A DNA stretch of 64,000 nt from Bacillus sp. Y1 (GCF_003586445.1 NZ_CP030028.1:2866501-2930500), one strand, 5' to 3'. Positions 27,231-35,637 are shown, counted from the stretch's first letter. Notes: generated from the sequence alone by a model not told the origin. Program-made: numbers and translations.

Positions 27231-28322
27231 TTAGTTAGGAAAAACGATTACCTTCAAGCTTTTACTTCGATTTGCATATGCTTGATACATCGCCTCGTTT
27301 ATTCGATCTAAAGCATACCGATCCGTAATAATCGCTTCGATTTGACTGCCTAATTCTTCTAATATTTTTATAGCTAACGGATAAGTATTTGTATATCGAT
27401 ACACAGAGTAAAGATCAATTTCCTTCTGCAGCATTAGTGTCACATTCAAAGGAACTTCATCTGCATTGGGAAATCCAATCGTTACTACTGAACCGCCCCG
27501 TTTGACCATCTCTACAGTAGATTGCAAGGCTCTTACATTACCAGAAGTTTCAAAGACTAGGTCAGCACCTATTCCTGAGGTTACATGCTTTATCTCTTTT
27601 ATTGTATCTGTACTCGATATGTCTATGACTTGGGTGGCACCAAGCTTTCGAGCGGTCTCGAGTCTTAATGGCTCCATATCCGTTACAATTATTTCTTTTG
27701 CACCATAAGCTTTAGCAGCTACTACTGTCATTAAGCCTACTGGCCCCATTCCTGTAATGACTACAGTTGATCCGGGTTTTAAATTACCTCTGTTAACTGC
27801 ATGAATGGCTACCGATAGAGGTTCTGCTAATGAAGCATGTTCAAATGAAAGTGAATCTGGAATAGGAAATAGAAAATCTTCAGGATGCTTTAAAAACTGA
27901 ACAAATGCTCCTTTTACTGGCGGTGTAGATAAAAACTTTACATCCGGGCAGAGATTATACCTACCTTCCTTACACCACGAACAGGACATACAAGCAACAC
28001 CTGGTTCAACAGCAACACGGTCGCCTATTTTAAATCGAGTAACTTTGTCTCCTGTTGCAACGACAATTCCAGCACACTCATGTCCTTGAATATGAGGATA
28101 GGTAACTAGTCGATTTCCAATCCTACCGTGAGCATAGTAATGGACATCCGATCCGCAAATCCCTACTGCCATCACCTTGACTAGCACTTCTCTTCCAGAG
28201 ACGGAAGGTACCTCCTCTTGATCCACACTCACTTCCAATGGTTTTTGAAGATAAGCTACATTCATTTTTTTAGGTATAGCCAGCTCGAGATTATCTGAAG
28301 ACTCTACTTTTATGCTAGGCAT
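27231..28322 (-). CDS. Zinc-dependent polyol/aldonate dehydrogenase (sorbitol/idonate dehydrogenase class)
   Basis: The 363-residue medium-chain dehydrogenase has catalytic zinc motifs 'GICGSDVHYYAHGRIG' and 'GHECAGIV', the structural zinc cluster 'CMSCSWCKEGRYNLC' and the NAD-binding 'GMGPVGLMTVVAAKAYGA', with Asp in the following 'VTDMEP' indicating NAD preference. 'HYYAHGRIG' is typical of sorbitol, xylitol and L-idonate 5-dehydrogenases. It lies between a second dehydrogenase gene and the TRAP genes. The likely reaction is oxidation of a secondary hydroxyl of the imported compound to a ketone. Confidence 0.88.
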   Translation of the reverse strand: MPSIKVESSDNLELAIPKKMNVAYLQKPLEVSVDQEEVPSVSGREVLVKVMAVGICGSDVHYYAHGRIGNRLVTYPHIQGHECAGIVVATGDKVTRFKIGDRVAVEPGVACMSCSWCKEGRYNLCPDVKFLSTPPVKGAFVQFLKHPEDFLFPIPDSLSFEHASLAEPLSVAIHAVNRGNLKPGSTVVITGMGPVGLMTVVAAKAYGAKEIIVTDMEPLRLETARKLGATQVIDISSTDTIKEIKHVTSGIGADLVFETSGNVRALQSTVEMVKRGGSVVTIGFPNADEVPLNVTLMLQKEIDLYSVYRYTNTYPLAIKILEELGSQIEAIITDRYALDRINEAMYQAYANRSKSLKVIVFPN

Positions 28323-28370
28323 CCCAATTCTCCTCCTTTATTCCATATTGAATCCTTGGATTAATTCAAC

Positions 28371-29402
28371 TTAATCATGACTAAGTAATACTTTTCCACA
28401 TTGCTTATGCTCACATAATTGGAAGGCATCTTCCCATTCAGACAGTGGAAGCTTATGAGTAATAATTGGGGTTAGGTTGACCTTCTTCTGTTCTAAGATT
28501 TGGATTACACGATCCCACGTTTTCATCGAATGTGCGAGGGATCCGTAAACTTTGATTTGCTTATAAAGAATTAAGTCAAAATCTAAAGTAATCTCCTTAC
28601 CAGCTATTCCAACTTGGATATGTCTTCCTAGCTTTTTTAGTGCCTTCAAACAACTCTTGATGGATGGACCAGCACCTGCACACTCAACTGTTACATCTAC
28701 TCCCAAACCCTTGGTTTCTTGCTGAATTATTGTGTCAAGATTCTGTTCATCAATATTGACGACGATATCAGCACCTAGTTCTTTTGCAATCTTCAATCGT
28801 AATGAATCGGAGGATGTACCTGCTACAATCACCTTGCACCCTTTAACTGCTAGAAGAGATAAACAAATCAATCCAATTGGACCTGGGCCAGATAATAAAA
28901 CGGTATCACCAACGTGAATCGTAGTTAATTCTTCAATGGCTTGCACGGCACATGCGAGTGGTTCAGACATCGCAGCTTCTTCAAGACTCACATGGTCAGG
29001 TAGCTTATAAATCATATCTTCCCGAACAACTGCATATTTCGTGAAACTTCCATCGACCCCATGTCCCATACCTCTTCGATTGGAGCAAAACATATAATGG
29101 CCAGTTTTACAATAGTGGCAATCCCCACAGGTTAAAGCAGTGGAACCAAGAACAGTAACTCGATCACCTACCTTTACCTTGGTGATGTTGCTACCCACCT
29201 CGGAAACAATCCCAGAGAACTCATGGCCCATAATGACAGGAGGGTAGTTTTTAAATGTTTCGTGGTAGATATGTAGATCCGTTCCACAAATTCCGGTGTA
29301 TTTCACCTCAACCTTAACTTTATCTGCTGAACATGCTGGATCATTGATGTCTACTAAAGAAACATTACCTACTCCTGCTTGCACTTTAACTAATGCTTTC
29401 AA
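28371..29402 (-). CDS. Zinc-dependent alcohol dehydrogenase, sugar-alcohol/threonine type
   Basis: This 343-residue medium-chain dehydrogenase shows 'GICGTDLHIYHETF', 'GHEFSGIV', the structural zinc motif 'CGDCHYCKTGHYMFC' and the nucleotide site 'GPGPIGLICLSLLAVKG'. The start is TTG 29402, eight bases after AAGGAGCGG; the in-frame extension to 29486 is unlikely because it would run through two operator copies. It is the first gene of the unit behind the LacI regulator. Together with the next gene it gives the pathway two oxidation steps, or two substrates feeding one intermediate. Confidence 0.85.
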   Translation of the reverse strand: MKALVKVQAGVGNVSLVDINDPACSADKVKVEVKYTGICGTDLHIYHETFKNYPPVIMGHEFSGIVSEVGSNITKVKVGDRVTVLGSTALTCGDCHYCKTGHYMFCSNRRGMGHGVDGSFTKYAVVREDMIYKLPDHVSLEEAAMSEPLACAVQAIEELTTIHVGDTVLLSGPGPIGLICLSLLAVKGCKVIVAGTSSDSLRLKIAKELGADIVVNIDEQNLDTIIQQETKGLGVDVTVECAGAGPSIKSCLKALKKLGRHIQVGIAGKEITLDFDLILYKQIKVYGSLAHSMKTWDRVIQILEQKKVNLTPIITHKLPLSEWEDAFQLCEHKQCGKVLLSHD

Positions 29403-29428
29403 AATGATCCGCTCCTTCCTTTTGTTAT

Positions 29429-29442
29429 AGAAAGCGCTTACT
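29429..29442 (-). promoter_or_regulatory. Candidate LacI operator (copy in dehydrogenase promoter)
   Basis: AGAAAGCGCTTACT lies 27-40 bp upstream of the TTG start at 29402. It shares the core AAGCGCTTAC with the other copies. Confidence 0.7.
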
Positions 29443-29500
29443 CTAATTTTTAAAAAAAATATTATTATCATGCTGTTATGTATCAATGCTAGAACAACTA

Positions 29501-29516
29501 TGTAAAGCGCTTACTT
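29501..29516 (-). promoter_or_regulatory. Candidate LacI operator
   Basis: TGTAAAGCGCTTACTT has a nearly perfect palindromic core GTAAAGCGCTTAC. It lies about 100 bp upstream of the dehydrogenase start. Confidence 0.7.
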
Positions 29517-29580
29517 TTAGAGTCAAAATAAAGTATTTTATTCTATTAGTTTATTGAGCTAACGAAGTCACTCATTTTTA

Positions 29581-29594
29581 GTTAAGCGCTTTAT
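29581..29594 (-). promoter_or_regulatory. Candidate LacI operator
   Basis: GTTAAGCGCTTTAT is a third copy in the same intergenic region, 80 bp from the second. Multiple spaced copies would allow looping by a tetrameric repressor. Confidence 0.65.
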
Positions 29595-29697
29595 CAAATT
29601 CTCGTTGGTTAAATTGTATTCAATACCTTAAAAAAAATCAACCGTTTTATTAAAAAATTTTGAATATTTTATACTACTATATTGCTATACCATTAGC

Positions 29698-30699
29698 TTA
29701 TAGCAAGGGAGCAGTTGAGTTTCTTTCTACAAGCGAAGGCAATAAAGTTAAGCGCATTACCTCTTTTTTTTCGCCGTTGATCATGGATATAATTAAATCC
29801 AAAACCTCTTTACCCATGTTCTGAATCGGTTGTGCAATGGTAGTTAGTGGTGGTTCCACAATAGTTGCAATAAGTGTATTATCAAACCCCATAATAGAAA
29901 CGTCGGTAGGAACACTTTTTCCTAGTTCTTTTACAGCCTGGATAGCACCAATCGCCAATAAATCATTGCAAGCAAAAATAGCAGTAGGAACATCATCACC
30001 TGTAAGATATTTAAGTGCCATTTTCTTACCTGGCTCCACATGGCTCGGACCATCAATATATTCAAAGTTACTCATAAACTCAATGTTTTTCTCTTCTAAC
30101 GCCTGCTTAAACCCACGAAGTCTTTCCCTATTACTCCATACATCCCTAGCAATAACAGCTATCTTTTGATGTCCAAGCTTTATTAAATGAGAAGCAGCCA
30201 AATATCCACCCATAAAATCGTCTAGGGCAACTGTATTAATTGAGAACATTGGGAAGTCTCTAGCAACAATCGCTACAGGTACCTTTTCCTTCACCATTTC
30301 TTCCACTTTTTCTAAGTTTTCAAAACCCGACGCTAAAATAAATCCATCCACATTCTTTCTTTTAAGCAGATTAAGGTACTTGTTTTCTTTCTCTGGCAAA
30401 TAATCTGTGCTACAGATCACTAAATTATATCCAAACTCATGAGCACGGTCCTCAATGCTTCGCGCAAGCTCAGAAAAAAATGGATTTGCTAAATCAGGAA
30501 TAAGAAGTCCAATTGTTTTCGTTTGTTTCCCCATTAAAGCAGAAGCCATCATATTGGGTTGATAATCCAACCTCTTCATCACTTCTTCTACTTTTCTTTT
30601 TGTTTTTTCTCCTATTCTCCCTGTATTGTTAATTACTTTAGAGACAGTTGCGATTGATACGTTTGCCTCCCTGGCAACATCATATATAGTTACTTTCAT
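29698..30699 (-). CDS. LacI family repressor of the transketolase/TRAP island
   Basis: About 333 residues: N-terminal LacI helix-turn-helix 'TIYDVAREANVSIATVSKVINNTGRIGEKTKRKVEEVMKRLDYQPN', then a periplasmic-binding-protein-like sensor domain ('TIGLLIPDLANPFFSELARSIED' onward). The start is ATG 30699 with AGGAGTGG upstream; a longer reading lacks a site. The AAGCGCTT motif lies before this gene, before the dehydrogenase/TRAP unit and before the transketolase unit, so it most likely controls all three. The inducer is presumably the imported sugar acid or a pathway intermediate. Confidence 0.88.
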   Translation of the reverse strand: MKVTIYDVAREANVSIATVSKVINNTGRIGEKTKRKVEEVMKRLDYQPNMMASALMGKQTKTIGLLIPDLANPFFSELARSIEDRAHEFGYNLVICSTDYLPEKENKYLNLLKRKNVDGFILASGFENLEKVEEMVKEKVPVAIVARDFPMFSINTVALDDFMGGYLAASHLIKLGHQKIAVIARDVWSNRERLRGFKQALEEKNIEFMSNFEYIDGPSHVEPGKKMALKYLTGDDVPTAIFACNDLLAIGAIQAVKELGKSVPTDVSIMGFDNTLIATIVEPPLTTIAQPIQNMGKEVLDLIISMINGEKKEVMRLTLLPSLVERNSTAPLL

Positions 30700-30742
30700 C
30701 GTTCCACTCCTAAATTTAAATCTGAGAAGCACTAATTTATTT

Positions 30743-30758
30743 AGTTAAGCGCTTACTT
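30743..30758 (-). promoter_or_regulatory. Candidate LacI operator in lacI-type regulator promoter
   Basis: AGTTAAGCGCTTACTT lies 44-59 bp upstream of the regulator start and suggests autoregulation. Confidence 0.7.
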
Positions 30759-30828
30759 AATTTTTATATAAATTAGCAATTATTGCAAGAGATTTTTTTA
30801 TAAACAAGCAAATTGTTATTTCAAACAA

Positions 30829-30858
30829 CAAAAAAAGAGGAAGTACTTCGACTCCCTC
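30829..30858 (-). terminator. Terminator of agmatinase gene
   Basis: Stem GAGGAAGT (30837-30844) pairs with ACTCCCTC (30851-30858) with one wobble, followed by eight T on the minus strand. Confidence 0.8.
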
Positions 30859-30867
30859 TCTCACATT

Positions 30868-31809
30868 CTATTCCTTCTTCTCTTTTATCTTCAACGCAGC
30901 CAAACTAGCAAAATCATGCACAATGGTTGCTGCTAATAAAGCGGTGATTTGTGTTTGATCATACTGAGGCAGCACTTCTACTACATCAAATCCAATATAG
31001 TTGAATCCAGTAAGAGATCGAATCATTTGTAATGTTTCTCTACTACTAAAACCACCTACCTCTAACGTACCTGTCCCTGGGGCACAGGAGGGGTCAACAA
31101 AGTCGATATCAAAGGTTAAAAAAACGGGAGTATCACCAATGACTTTTCGCATTTTTGTAAGCACGCTCTCAAATCCCATTTGTTCTAGATCGTGAGTAGT
31201 TATGACGTTATACCCTAATTCATAGCTTTCTTGAACGTCGCCAGGATGGTTGAGCGTACCTCTTATCCCGATTTGAAAGACCTTGGACGGATCAACCAAA
31301 CCTTCCTCATGTGCACGTATAAAAGGAGAGCCATGCCAATACTTTTCTTCGTAATACGTATCCCAAGTATCCGTGTGGGAATCAAAGTGAATCAACGCTA
31401 CGGGTCCATGGACTTTTGCTGCGGCACGTAAACTTGCAAGAGTAATTGAATGATCTCCTCCTAGTCCAATGGGGATGATCCCCTTTTCCATAAGTCCTTT
31501 AACTGCTTCTTCCATAAGTTCGTAGCTTTTATGAATATTATGAGGGATGACAGAAACGTCTCCGATATCAATGGCATTTGTTTCATCAAAAGGATACACC
31601 TTGTGAATCGGATGGTAAGGAAATAAAGTCATAGATGCTTGTCGGATGGCCTGCGGAGCAAAACGCGCTCCTACCCGAAAGGAAGCGGCTGTATCAAAAG
31701 GCATGCCAATTATTGCTAGTTTGGCATTCTCTCTTTGTTCTGGTAGTCTCACAAAAGATCCTGTTGTACAAAATTCAGGTTTGACCTCGGGCGATAATGG
31801 ATATTTCAT
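30868..31809 (-). CDS. Agmatinase / ureohydrolase family protein
   Basis: The 313-residue binuclear manganese enzyme carries all ureohydrolase motifs: 'GLGGDHSITLASLRA', 'ALIHFDSHTDTWDTYY' and 'FLTFDIDFVDPSCAPGTGT'. It hydrolyses agmatine, or a related guanidino acid, to urea plus the amine. Substrate class within the family cannot be fixed by eye. A permease and a TetR regulator further upstream share its operator motif, so the three seem to form a guanidine-compound or polyamine uptake and degradation module. No urease is visible. Confidence 0.9.
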   Translation of the reverse strand: MKYPLSPEVKPEFCTTGSFVRLPEQRENAKLAIIGMPFDTAASFRVGARFAPQAIRQASMTLFPYHPIHKVYPFDETNAIDIGDVSVIPHNIHKSYELMEEAVKGLMEKGIIPIGLGGDHSITLASLRAAAKVHGPVALIHFDSHTDTWDTYYEEKYWHGSPFIRAHEEGLVDPSKVFQIGIRGTLNHPGDVQESYELGYNVITTHDLEQMGFESVLTKMRKVIGDTPVFLTFDIDFVDPSCAPGTGTLEVGGFSSRETLQMIRSLTGFNYIGFDVVEVLPQYDQTQITALLAATIVHDFASLAALKIKEKKE

Positions 31810-31833
31810 TTTTTATTTTCCTCCTGTAATTTA

Positions 31834-31860
31834 TTTTGAATGGTTGAGTCACATTCAAAA
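31834..31860 (-). promoter_or_regulatory. Inverted repeat next to the agmatinase ribosome binding site
   Basis: Perfect 9-bp arms TTTTGAATG and CATTCAAAA are separated by 9 bp, 25-51 bp upstream of the start. The arms contain the same GAATG half-site as the TetR operators but with wider spacing. Confidence 0.5.
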
Positions 31861-31938
31861 TTAAATCCATTGAAAGGAGTACCGGAATCAAAAAATGTAA
31901 CATGTTCATTTTATCGCCTCAACTTTCTGTTAAATGTC

Positions 31939-31957
31939 ATGAATGACTGTCATTCAT
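31939..31957 (-). promoter_or_regulatory. Candidate TetR operator (agmatinase)
   Basis: The perfect inverted repeat ATGAATGA-CTG-TCATTCAT shares its TGAATGA-N3-TCATTCA core with 33617-33636 and 34480-34504. The gene-free stretch 31810-32130 otherwise holds the repeat at 31834 and the permease terminator. Confidence 0.78.
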
Positions 31958-32029
31958 TTTTAATCCTAAAAAATAAATAACACAAAATTATTTTAATAAT
32001 CTGAATATAAGTGAAAAACAAAAAAAGAT

Positions 32030-32053
32030 CAAGTGAATATCTCCATCTTTTTT
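32030..32053 (-). terminator. AT-rich terminator of the permease gene
   Basis: AAAAAAGAT (32031-32039) pairs with ATCTTTTTT (from 32045), followed by further T on the minus strand. The stem is AT-rich, so termination may be partial. Confidence 0.45.
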
Positions 32054-32130
32054 CCAATTGGGAAGGGGGGTTGTTATTCCGTGTAGGTGCATGTTGTTCT
32101 TCTCGCACCCCTTCTATTTTTATAAAAGAC

Positions 32131-33507
32131 TTACATCTTTATTAACGTAGTTGGTTCAAGCTCTTCCATTTCATTAAATTCGATATTACTAATTTTTCTA
32201 GTAAACATTCTCGTAAGATATATTAGGTACAAAAGTCCGAAGGCAAGCCATGTGGCACCAAGAATAATAGAACTCTTTTCAAGGTTTAACCACAAAACAA
32301 AAATTGCTCCCGCACCTAGCAATGGCATAATGACATATGAAAACAAGCCCTTTAGTGTTGTGTATTGTTTGTTTTTAAAGGCATAATGTGCAATGACTGA
32401 TAAATTTACAAATGTAAAAGCAATTAATGCTCCAAAATTAATAAATGAAGCAGCCGTCGCCAGGCTGAAAAAGATCGCAGATAGAGAAGCAATTCCTACT
32501 ATAATAATGTTTAAAGCTGGAGTCCTAAGCTTCGGATGTACATATCCAAAGATTCTCTCCGGTAGGATCTTATCTCTCCCCATAACATATAACAGTCTCG
32601 ACACGCTTGCATGTGAAGCAATACCTGACGAAAGAGTGCCGGCTATTCCCCCAGCAATAAAGATAATCTGAAATATAGATCCTCCAATCGAGGCAGCAAT
32701 TTCTGGAGATGAAGCTTCTAGGTCAGTAAAGTCTTGTGGATTAGGAAAAACGAGCTGAATAAAATACGAGGTAACAATAAACATCAATCCACCTAGTAAC
32801 GCTGTGAGAAAAATGGCCCTTGGAATCGTCTTTTTCGGGTTTGGTGTCTCTTCTGCTAGCATAGCCACCGCATCAAATCCTAAGTAAGAAAAACACATTA
32901 ACGTCGCTCCTGCAATAAGAAGTGAGGAATCTATCCCTTGTTCAAAAAATGGCTGAATGGTGAAAGCTTGTGCTACACCGCCATCACTTAATAAATATTT
33001 AATAGCGACTCCGATAAACAATAAAATAATCGTTCCTTGAAGAATAACTAAGAAAGTATTAAAGTTTGCCGTTGAATTTATACTCATTAAGTTAAAAAAG
33101 GTCACAACCATAACAAATCCTGCCACCCATATCCACTCAGATACAGCTGGAAAGATAGAAGATAAATAGATTTGAAAAATAAGGGCATTGACCATCGGTA
33201 AAAATAAATAGTCCATTAGCGCTGCCCATCCAACTAAAAATCCTAAATGTGAATTAATTGACTTTTGAGTGTACGTATAAGCAGATCCAGCCGTTGGATA
33301 AACTTCAATCATTTGTTTATAACTAAGTGCCGTTAAAAACATCGCAACCAATGCGAGGATATAAGCTGTAGGAACATGACCTGCTGTAGCTTCGGAAGCA
33401 ATCCCAAAGGTATCGAAAACAACCATTGGTGTCATATAGCCAATTCCCATTAATACAATATGCGATAGCTTAAGGGACCTTCTTAATTCAATCTTTTCAC
33501 CCGGCAT
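32131..33507 (-). CDS. APC family amino acid/polyamine permease
   Basis: This 458-residue permease has about 12 membrane segments in the APC fold. It shows 'KLSHIVLMGIGYMTPMVVFDTFG' in helix 1, 'AYTYTQKSINSHLGFLVGWAALMDY' and the conserved 'SYLGFDAVAMLAEETPNPKKTIPRAI' in helices 6-7. The overall pattern resembles putrescine importers of the PuuP group. The start is ATG 33507 with GGGGGGAAG upstream. The TetR-type operator at 33617 links it to the agmatinase gene, so agmatine, putrescine or a related cation is a reasonable substrate (inferred). Confidence 0.85.
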   Translation of the reverse strand: MPGEKIELRRSLKLSHIVLMGIGYMTPMVVFDTFGIASEATAGHVPTAYILALVAMFLTALSYKQMIEVYPTAGSAYTYTQKSINSHLGFLVGWAALMDYLFLPMVNALIFQIYLSSIFPAVSEWIWVAGFVMVVTFFNLMSINSTANFNTFLVILQGTIILLFIGVAIKYLLSDGGVAQAFTIQPFFEQGIDSSLLIAGATLMCFSYLGFDAVAMLAEETPNPKKTIPRAIFLTALLGGLMFIVTSYFIQLVFPNPQDFTDLEASSPEIAASIGGSIFQIIFIAGGIAGTLSSGIASHASVSRLLYVMGRDKILPERIFGYVHPKLRTPALNIIIVGIASLSAIFFSLATAASFINFGALIAFTFVNLSVIAHYAFKNKQYTTLKGLFSYVIMPLLGAGAIFVLWLNLEKSSIILGATWLAFGLLYLIYLTRMFTRKISNIEFNEMEELEPTTLIKM

Positions 33508-33616
33508 GTATCTTCCCCCCAATCAAATAGTTAATTTTGAATATTTAGATAATTTAAAACATGTACTTATCTCTACTAGTTAAAAAACTTTGTAACCTCC
33601 CTCCTCTTTGCTCTCT

Positions 33617-33636
33617 AATGACTGAACGTCATTCAT
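33617..33636 (-). promoter_or_regulatory. Candidate TetR operator (permease)
   Basis: AATGACTGAACGTCATTCAT carries TGACTGA-ACG-TCATTCA, one mismatch from the perfect repeat at 31939. It lies about 110 bp upstream of the permease start. Confidence 0.68.
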
Positions 33637-33740
33637 AAAACTGCAAATTGAGAAACCTTTTTTTTGTTAATATACTCATACTTTTCTATTCTTTCCACTT
33701 CTTCGTTAGACTTTCTTACAAACTTCAAACAAACATTAAG

Positions 33741-33754
33741 TGTAATCGCTTTCA
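33741..33754 (-). promoter_or_regulatory. Candidate CcpA cre site
   Basis: On the minus strand TGAAAGCGATTACA fits the cre consensus. It lies in the upstream region of the permease gene. The gene-free stretch 33508-33885 holds this site, the TetR operator and the tetR terminator. Confidence 0.5.
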
Positions 33755-33829
33755 ATTGAGAATATCTTATTTCATGATGGAAGAGATTGCAAGATATTTT
33801 TAAACAAGAATACATTCAATAAAAAAAAT

Positions 33830-33865
33830 AAAAAACGACAAAAAACTGTTTTTTGTCGTTTTTTA
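33830..33865 (-). terminator. Terminator of tetR gene
   Basis: AACGACAAAAAA pairs with TTTTTTGTCGTT across a 3-base loop, with T-rich flanks on the minus strand. Confidence 0.7.
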
Positions 33866-33885
33866 TAGGATCATTTCTTATTTCC

Positions 33886-34467
33886 TTATTTTATTGAAAA
33901 TGACCTTTCTAAGAAGCGGAAAAGTTCTTCTTTCGAGTCTTGGAGTTCCATGTCTTGATCTTTAGCTATGTAAAAACGCTCTGCTGCATTTTCGACGAGA
34001 TTAATAATCATTTTTGACGTCCACTCTACATGAAAACTACTAATAATTTCTTCATGGGCAATTGCATGCTGCAGAATATCCTCAAACCATTGATAATAAG
34101 GCTGATAAATCGTTTCCCACGTTTCTAATGAATATTCTAAAGCAAGACCCGAATAGCAAAGAACAAGCACATCCTTGTACTCATCCGTAATACGGTACGT
34201 TTCGTCAATAAACACCTTTATTTTTTCCCAAAAAGTTGACGTGTCTACTACTCTCTTTTTTATATTGCTGAGTGAATACATGAGTAAGTTTTCAGCAATG
34301 GCTGGAATAAGAGCATTTTTGGATCGAAAATAGAGATAAAAAGTACCCTGTGCAACTCCAGCTTTTTTTACAATATCGGAAATTGATGTTTTTTCTAGGC
34401 CTTTTTCAGAAATAACTTCAATGGCAGCTTGTAAAATTTTATCATATTTTTCATTGGAGTGACTCAT
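33886..34467 (-). CDS. TetR family transcriptional regulator
   Basis: The 193-residue regulator has an N-terminal TetR helix-turn-helix ('KILQAAIEVISEKGLEKTSISDIVKKAGVAQGTFYLYFRSKNALIPAIAENLL') and a helical ligand-binding domain. The start is the ATG at 34467, five bases after GAGGTGG. A perfect 10-bp inverted repeat lies directly upstream and related repeats precede the agmatinase and permease genes. It therefore probably represses itself and these two genes, with a guanidine or polyamine compound as inducer. Confidence 0.88.
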   Translation of the reverse strand: MSHSNEKYDKILQAAIEVISEKGLEKTSISDIVKKAGVAQGTFYLYFRSKNALIPAIAENLLMYSLSNIKKRVVDTSTFWEKIKVFIDETYRITDEYKDVLVLCYSGLALEYSLETWETIYQPYYQWFEDILQHAIAHEEIISSFHVEWTSKMIINLVENAAERFYIAKDQDMELQDSKEELFRFLERSFSIK

Positions 34468-34479
34468 CATTACCACCTC

Positions 34480-34504
34480 AAAATGAATGAACTCCATTCA
34501 TTTT
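34480..34504 (-). promoter_or_regulatory. Candidate TetR autoregulatory operator
   Basis: Perfect inverted repeat AAAATGAATG-AACTC-CATTCATTTT ends 13 bp before the chosen start codon and overlaps the leader, as expected for an autorepressor site. Confidence 0.8.
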
Positions 34505-34545
34505 ACTATATTTTAATGGGAACGAGCAAATAAGGATGTCTCCCT

Positions 34546-35637
34546 TCATTTATAAATCGGATAACCAACGAATTTAAAATCTTTTCCAATTTTGGTAATC
34601 GAAGCATCGGAAAGTTCCACAGCATCCTTCATTTTATCTACACCAGTCCCTTCAAGGAACGATGGAGACAAACTCCCACCGATTAATTTCGGAGCCATAT
34701 AGAGAACAACTTTGTCTATCAAATGATTTTCAAAGAACGACGCGTTAATTCCTCCCCCACCTTCAATTAGTAGAGAAGATACAAGCTTTTCACCTAAGAT
34801 ACTTACCACTTCGTTAGGGTCTACTTGTTTTTTTCCTGATGTGTGAAATATGGTGATTCCCATGCTTTCTAATGTTTGTTTCTTTTCTCTATCATAGGTG
34901 TCACTAGTGAAAATCCAGGTTTCTGCCTTCTTATCGGTTACAACCTTTGATTCAAGTGGAAGTTTTAAGGTGGAATCCATTATTACTCGAATAGGATTAC
35001 GCCCATTAGGGATACGAGCAGTTAATTCCGGATCATCCTTAATCACTGTATTTACTCCGACCAATATAGCTAGATTTTGATTTCTAAGGTGGTGAACGTC
35101 CTCTCTAGCCTCTGCAGAAGTAATCCATTTGCTATCGGAGGTGTATGTGGCTATTTTTCCATCTAACGTAATACCGGATTTTAATGTGACAAACGGCTTT
35201 TTCTGAACAATAAATTTATTAAAGACTTCGTTCATTCGTTGAGATTTTTCCATTCCTACCCCAACAACCACTTCAATACCCGCATCCTTAAGGATTTTGA
35301 CACCGTTACCTGAAACAACAGGATTTGGGTCGAGGGTAGCAATGACCACCTTCCTAATACCTGCTTCTACAATCGCGACTGCACAAGGACCAGTTCTCCC
35401 GTAATGAGAGCAAGGTTCAAGGGTTACATAGATGGTTCCCCCTCTCGCTTGATCACCGGCCATCCGTATGGCGTGAATTTCGGCATGTGGTTCGCCCACT
35501 TTTAAATGCGCCCCAATTCCTACTACCCGATTATTATTTACGATTACGGATCCGACTAATGGATTTGGATCTGTCTGTCCTTTCATGGCAATGGCATTAT
35601 TCAATGCCAAGTCCATATAAAATTCATCGTTAGTCAT
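34546..35637 (-). CDS. ribD: Riboflavin biosynthesis bifunctional deaminase/reductase RibD
   Basis: The 363-residue enzyme has a zinc deaminase domain (His51-Ala-Glu53, 'LEPCSHYGRTGPC' with Cys76 and Cys85) and a reductase domain from about 147 ('KPFVTLKSGITLDGKIAT', 'NPIRVIMDS', 'LLIEGGGGINASF'). It converts the RibA product to 5-amino-6-ribitylaminouracil phosphate. The gene overlaps ribA by 8 bp. Unlike the usual rib operon, ribE and ribH are absent and a flavin monooxygenase gene leads the operon. Confidence 0.93.
   Translation of the reverse strand: MTNDEFYMDLALNNAIAMKGQTDPNPLVGSVIVNNNRVVGIGAHLKVGEPHAEIHAIRMAGDQARGGTIYVTLEPCSHYGRTGPCAVAIVEAGIRKVVIATLDPNPVVSGNGVKILKDAGIEVVVGVGMEKSQRMNEVFNKFIVQKKPFVTLKSGITLDGKIATYTSDSKWITSAEAREDVHHLRNQNLAILVGVNTVIKDDPELTARIPNGRNPIRVIMDSTLKLPLESKVVTDKKAETWIFTSDTYDREKKQTLESMGITIFHTSGKKQVDPNEVVSILGEKLVSSLLIEGGGGINASFFENHLIDKVVLYMAPKLIGGSLSPSFLEGTGVDKMKDAVELSDASITKIGKDFKFVGYPIYK

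Noticed and set aside
29747..29760. AAGCGCAT sequence similar to the LacI operator
   Set aside because: It lies inside the regulator coding region and breaks the palindrome, so it is probably coincidental.
19781..30699. Sulfoquinovose degradation by a transketolase route
   Set aside because: Although that pathway uses a split transketolase, the island has no sulfoquinovose isomerase, sulfoquinovosidase or sulfite-type exporter, and it has a TtuC-like dehydrogenase instead.
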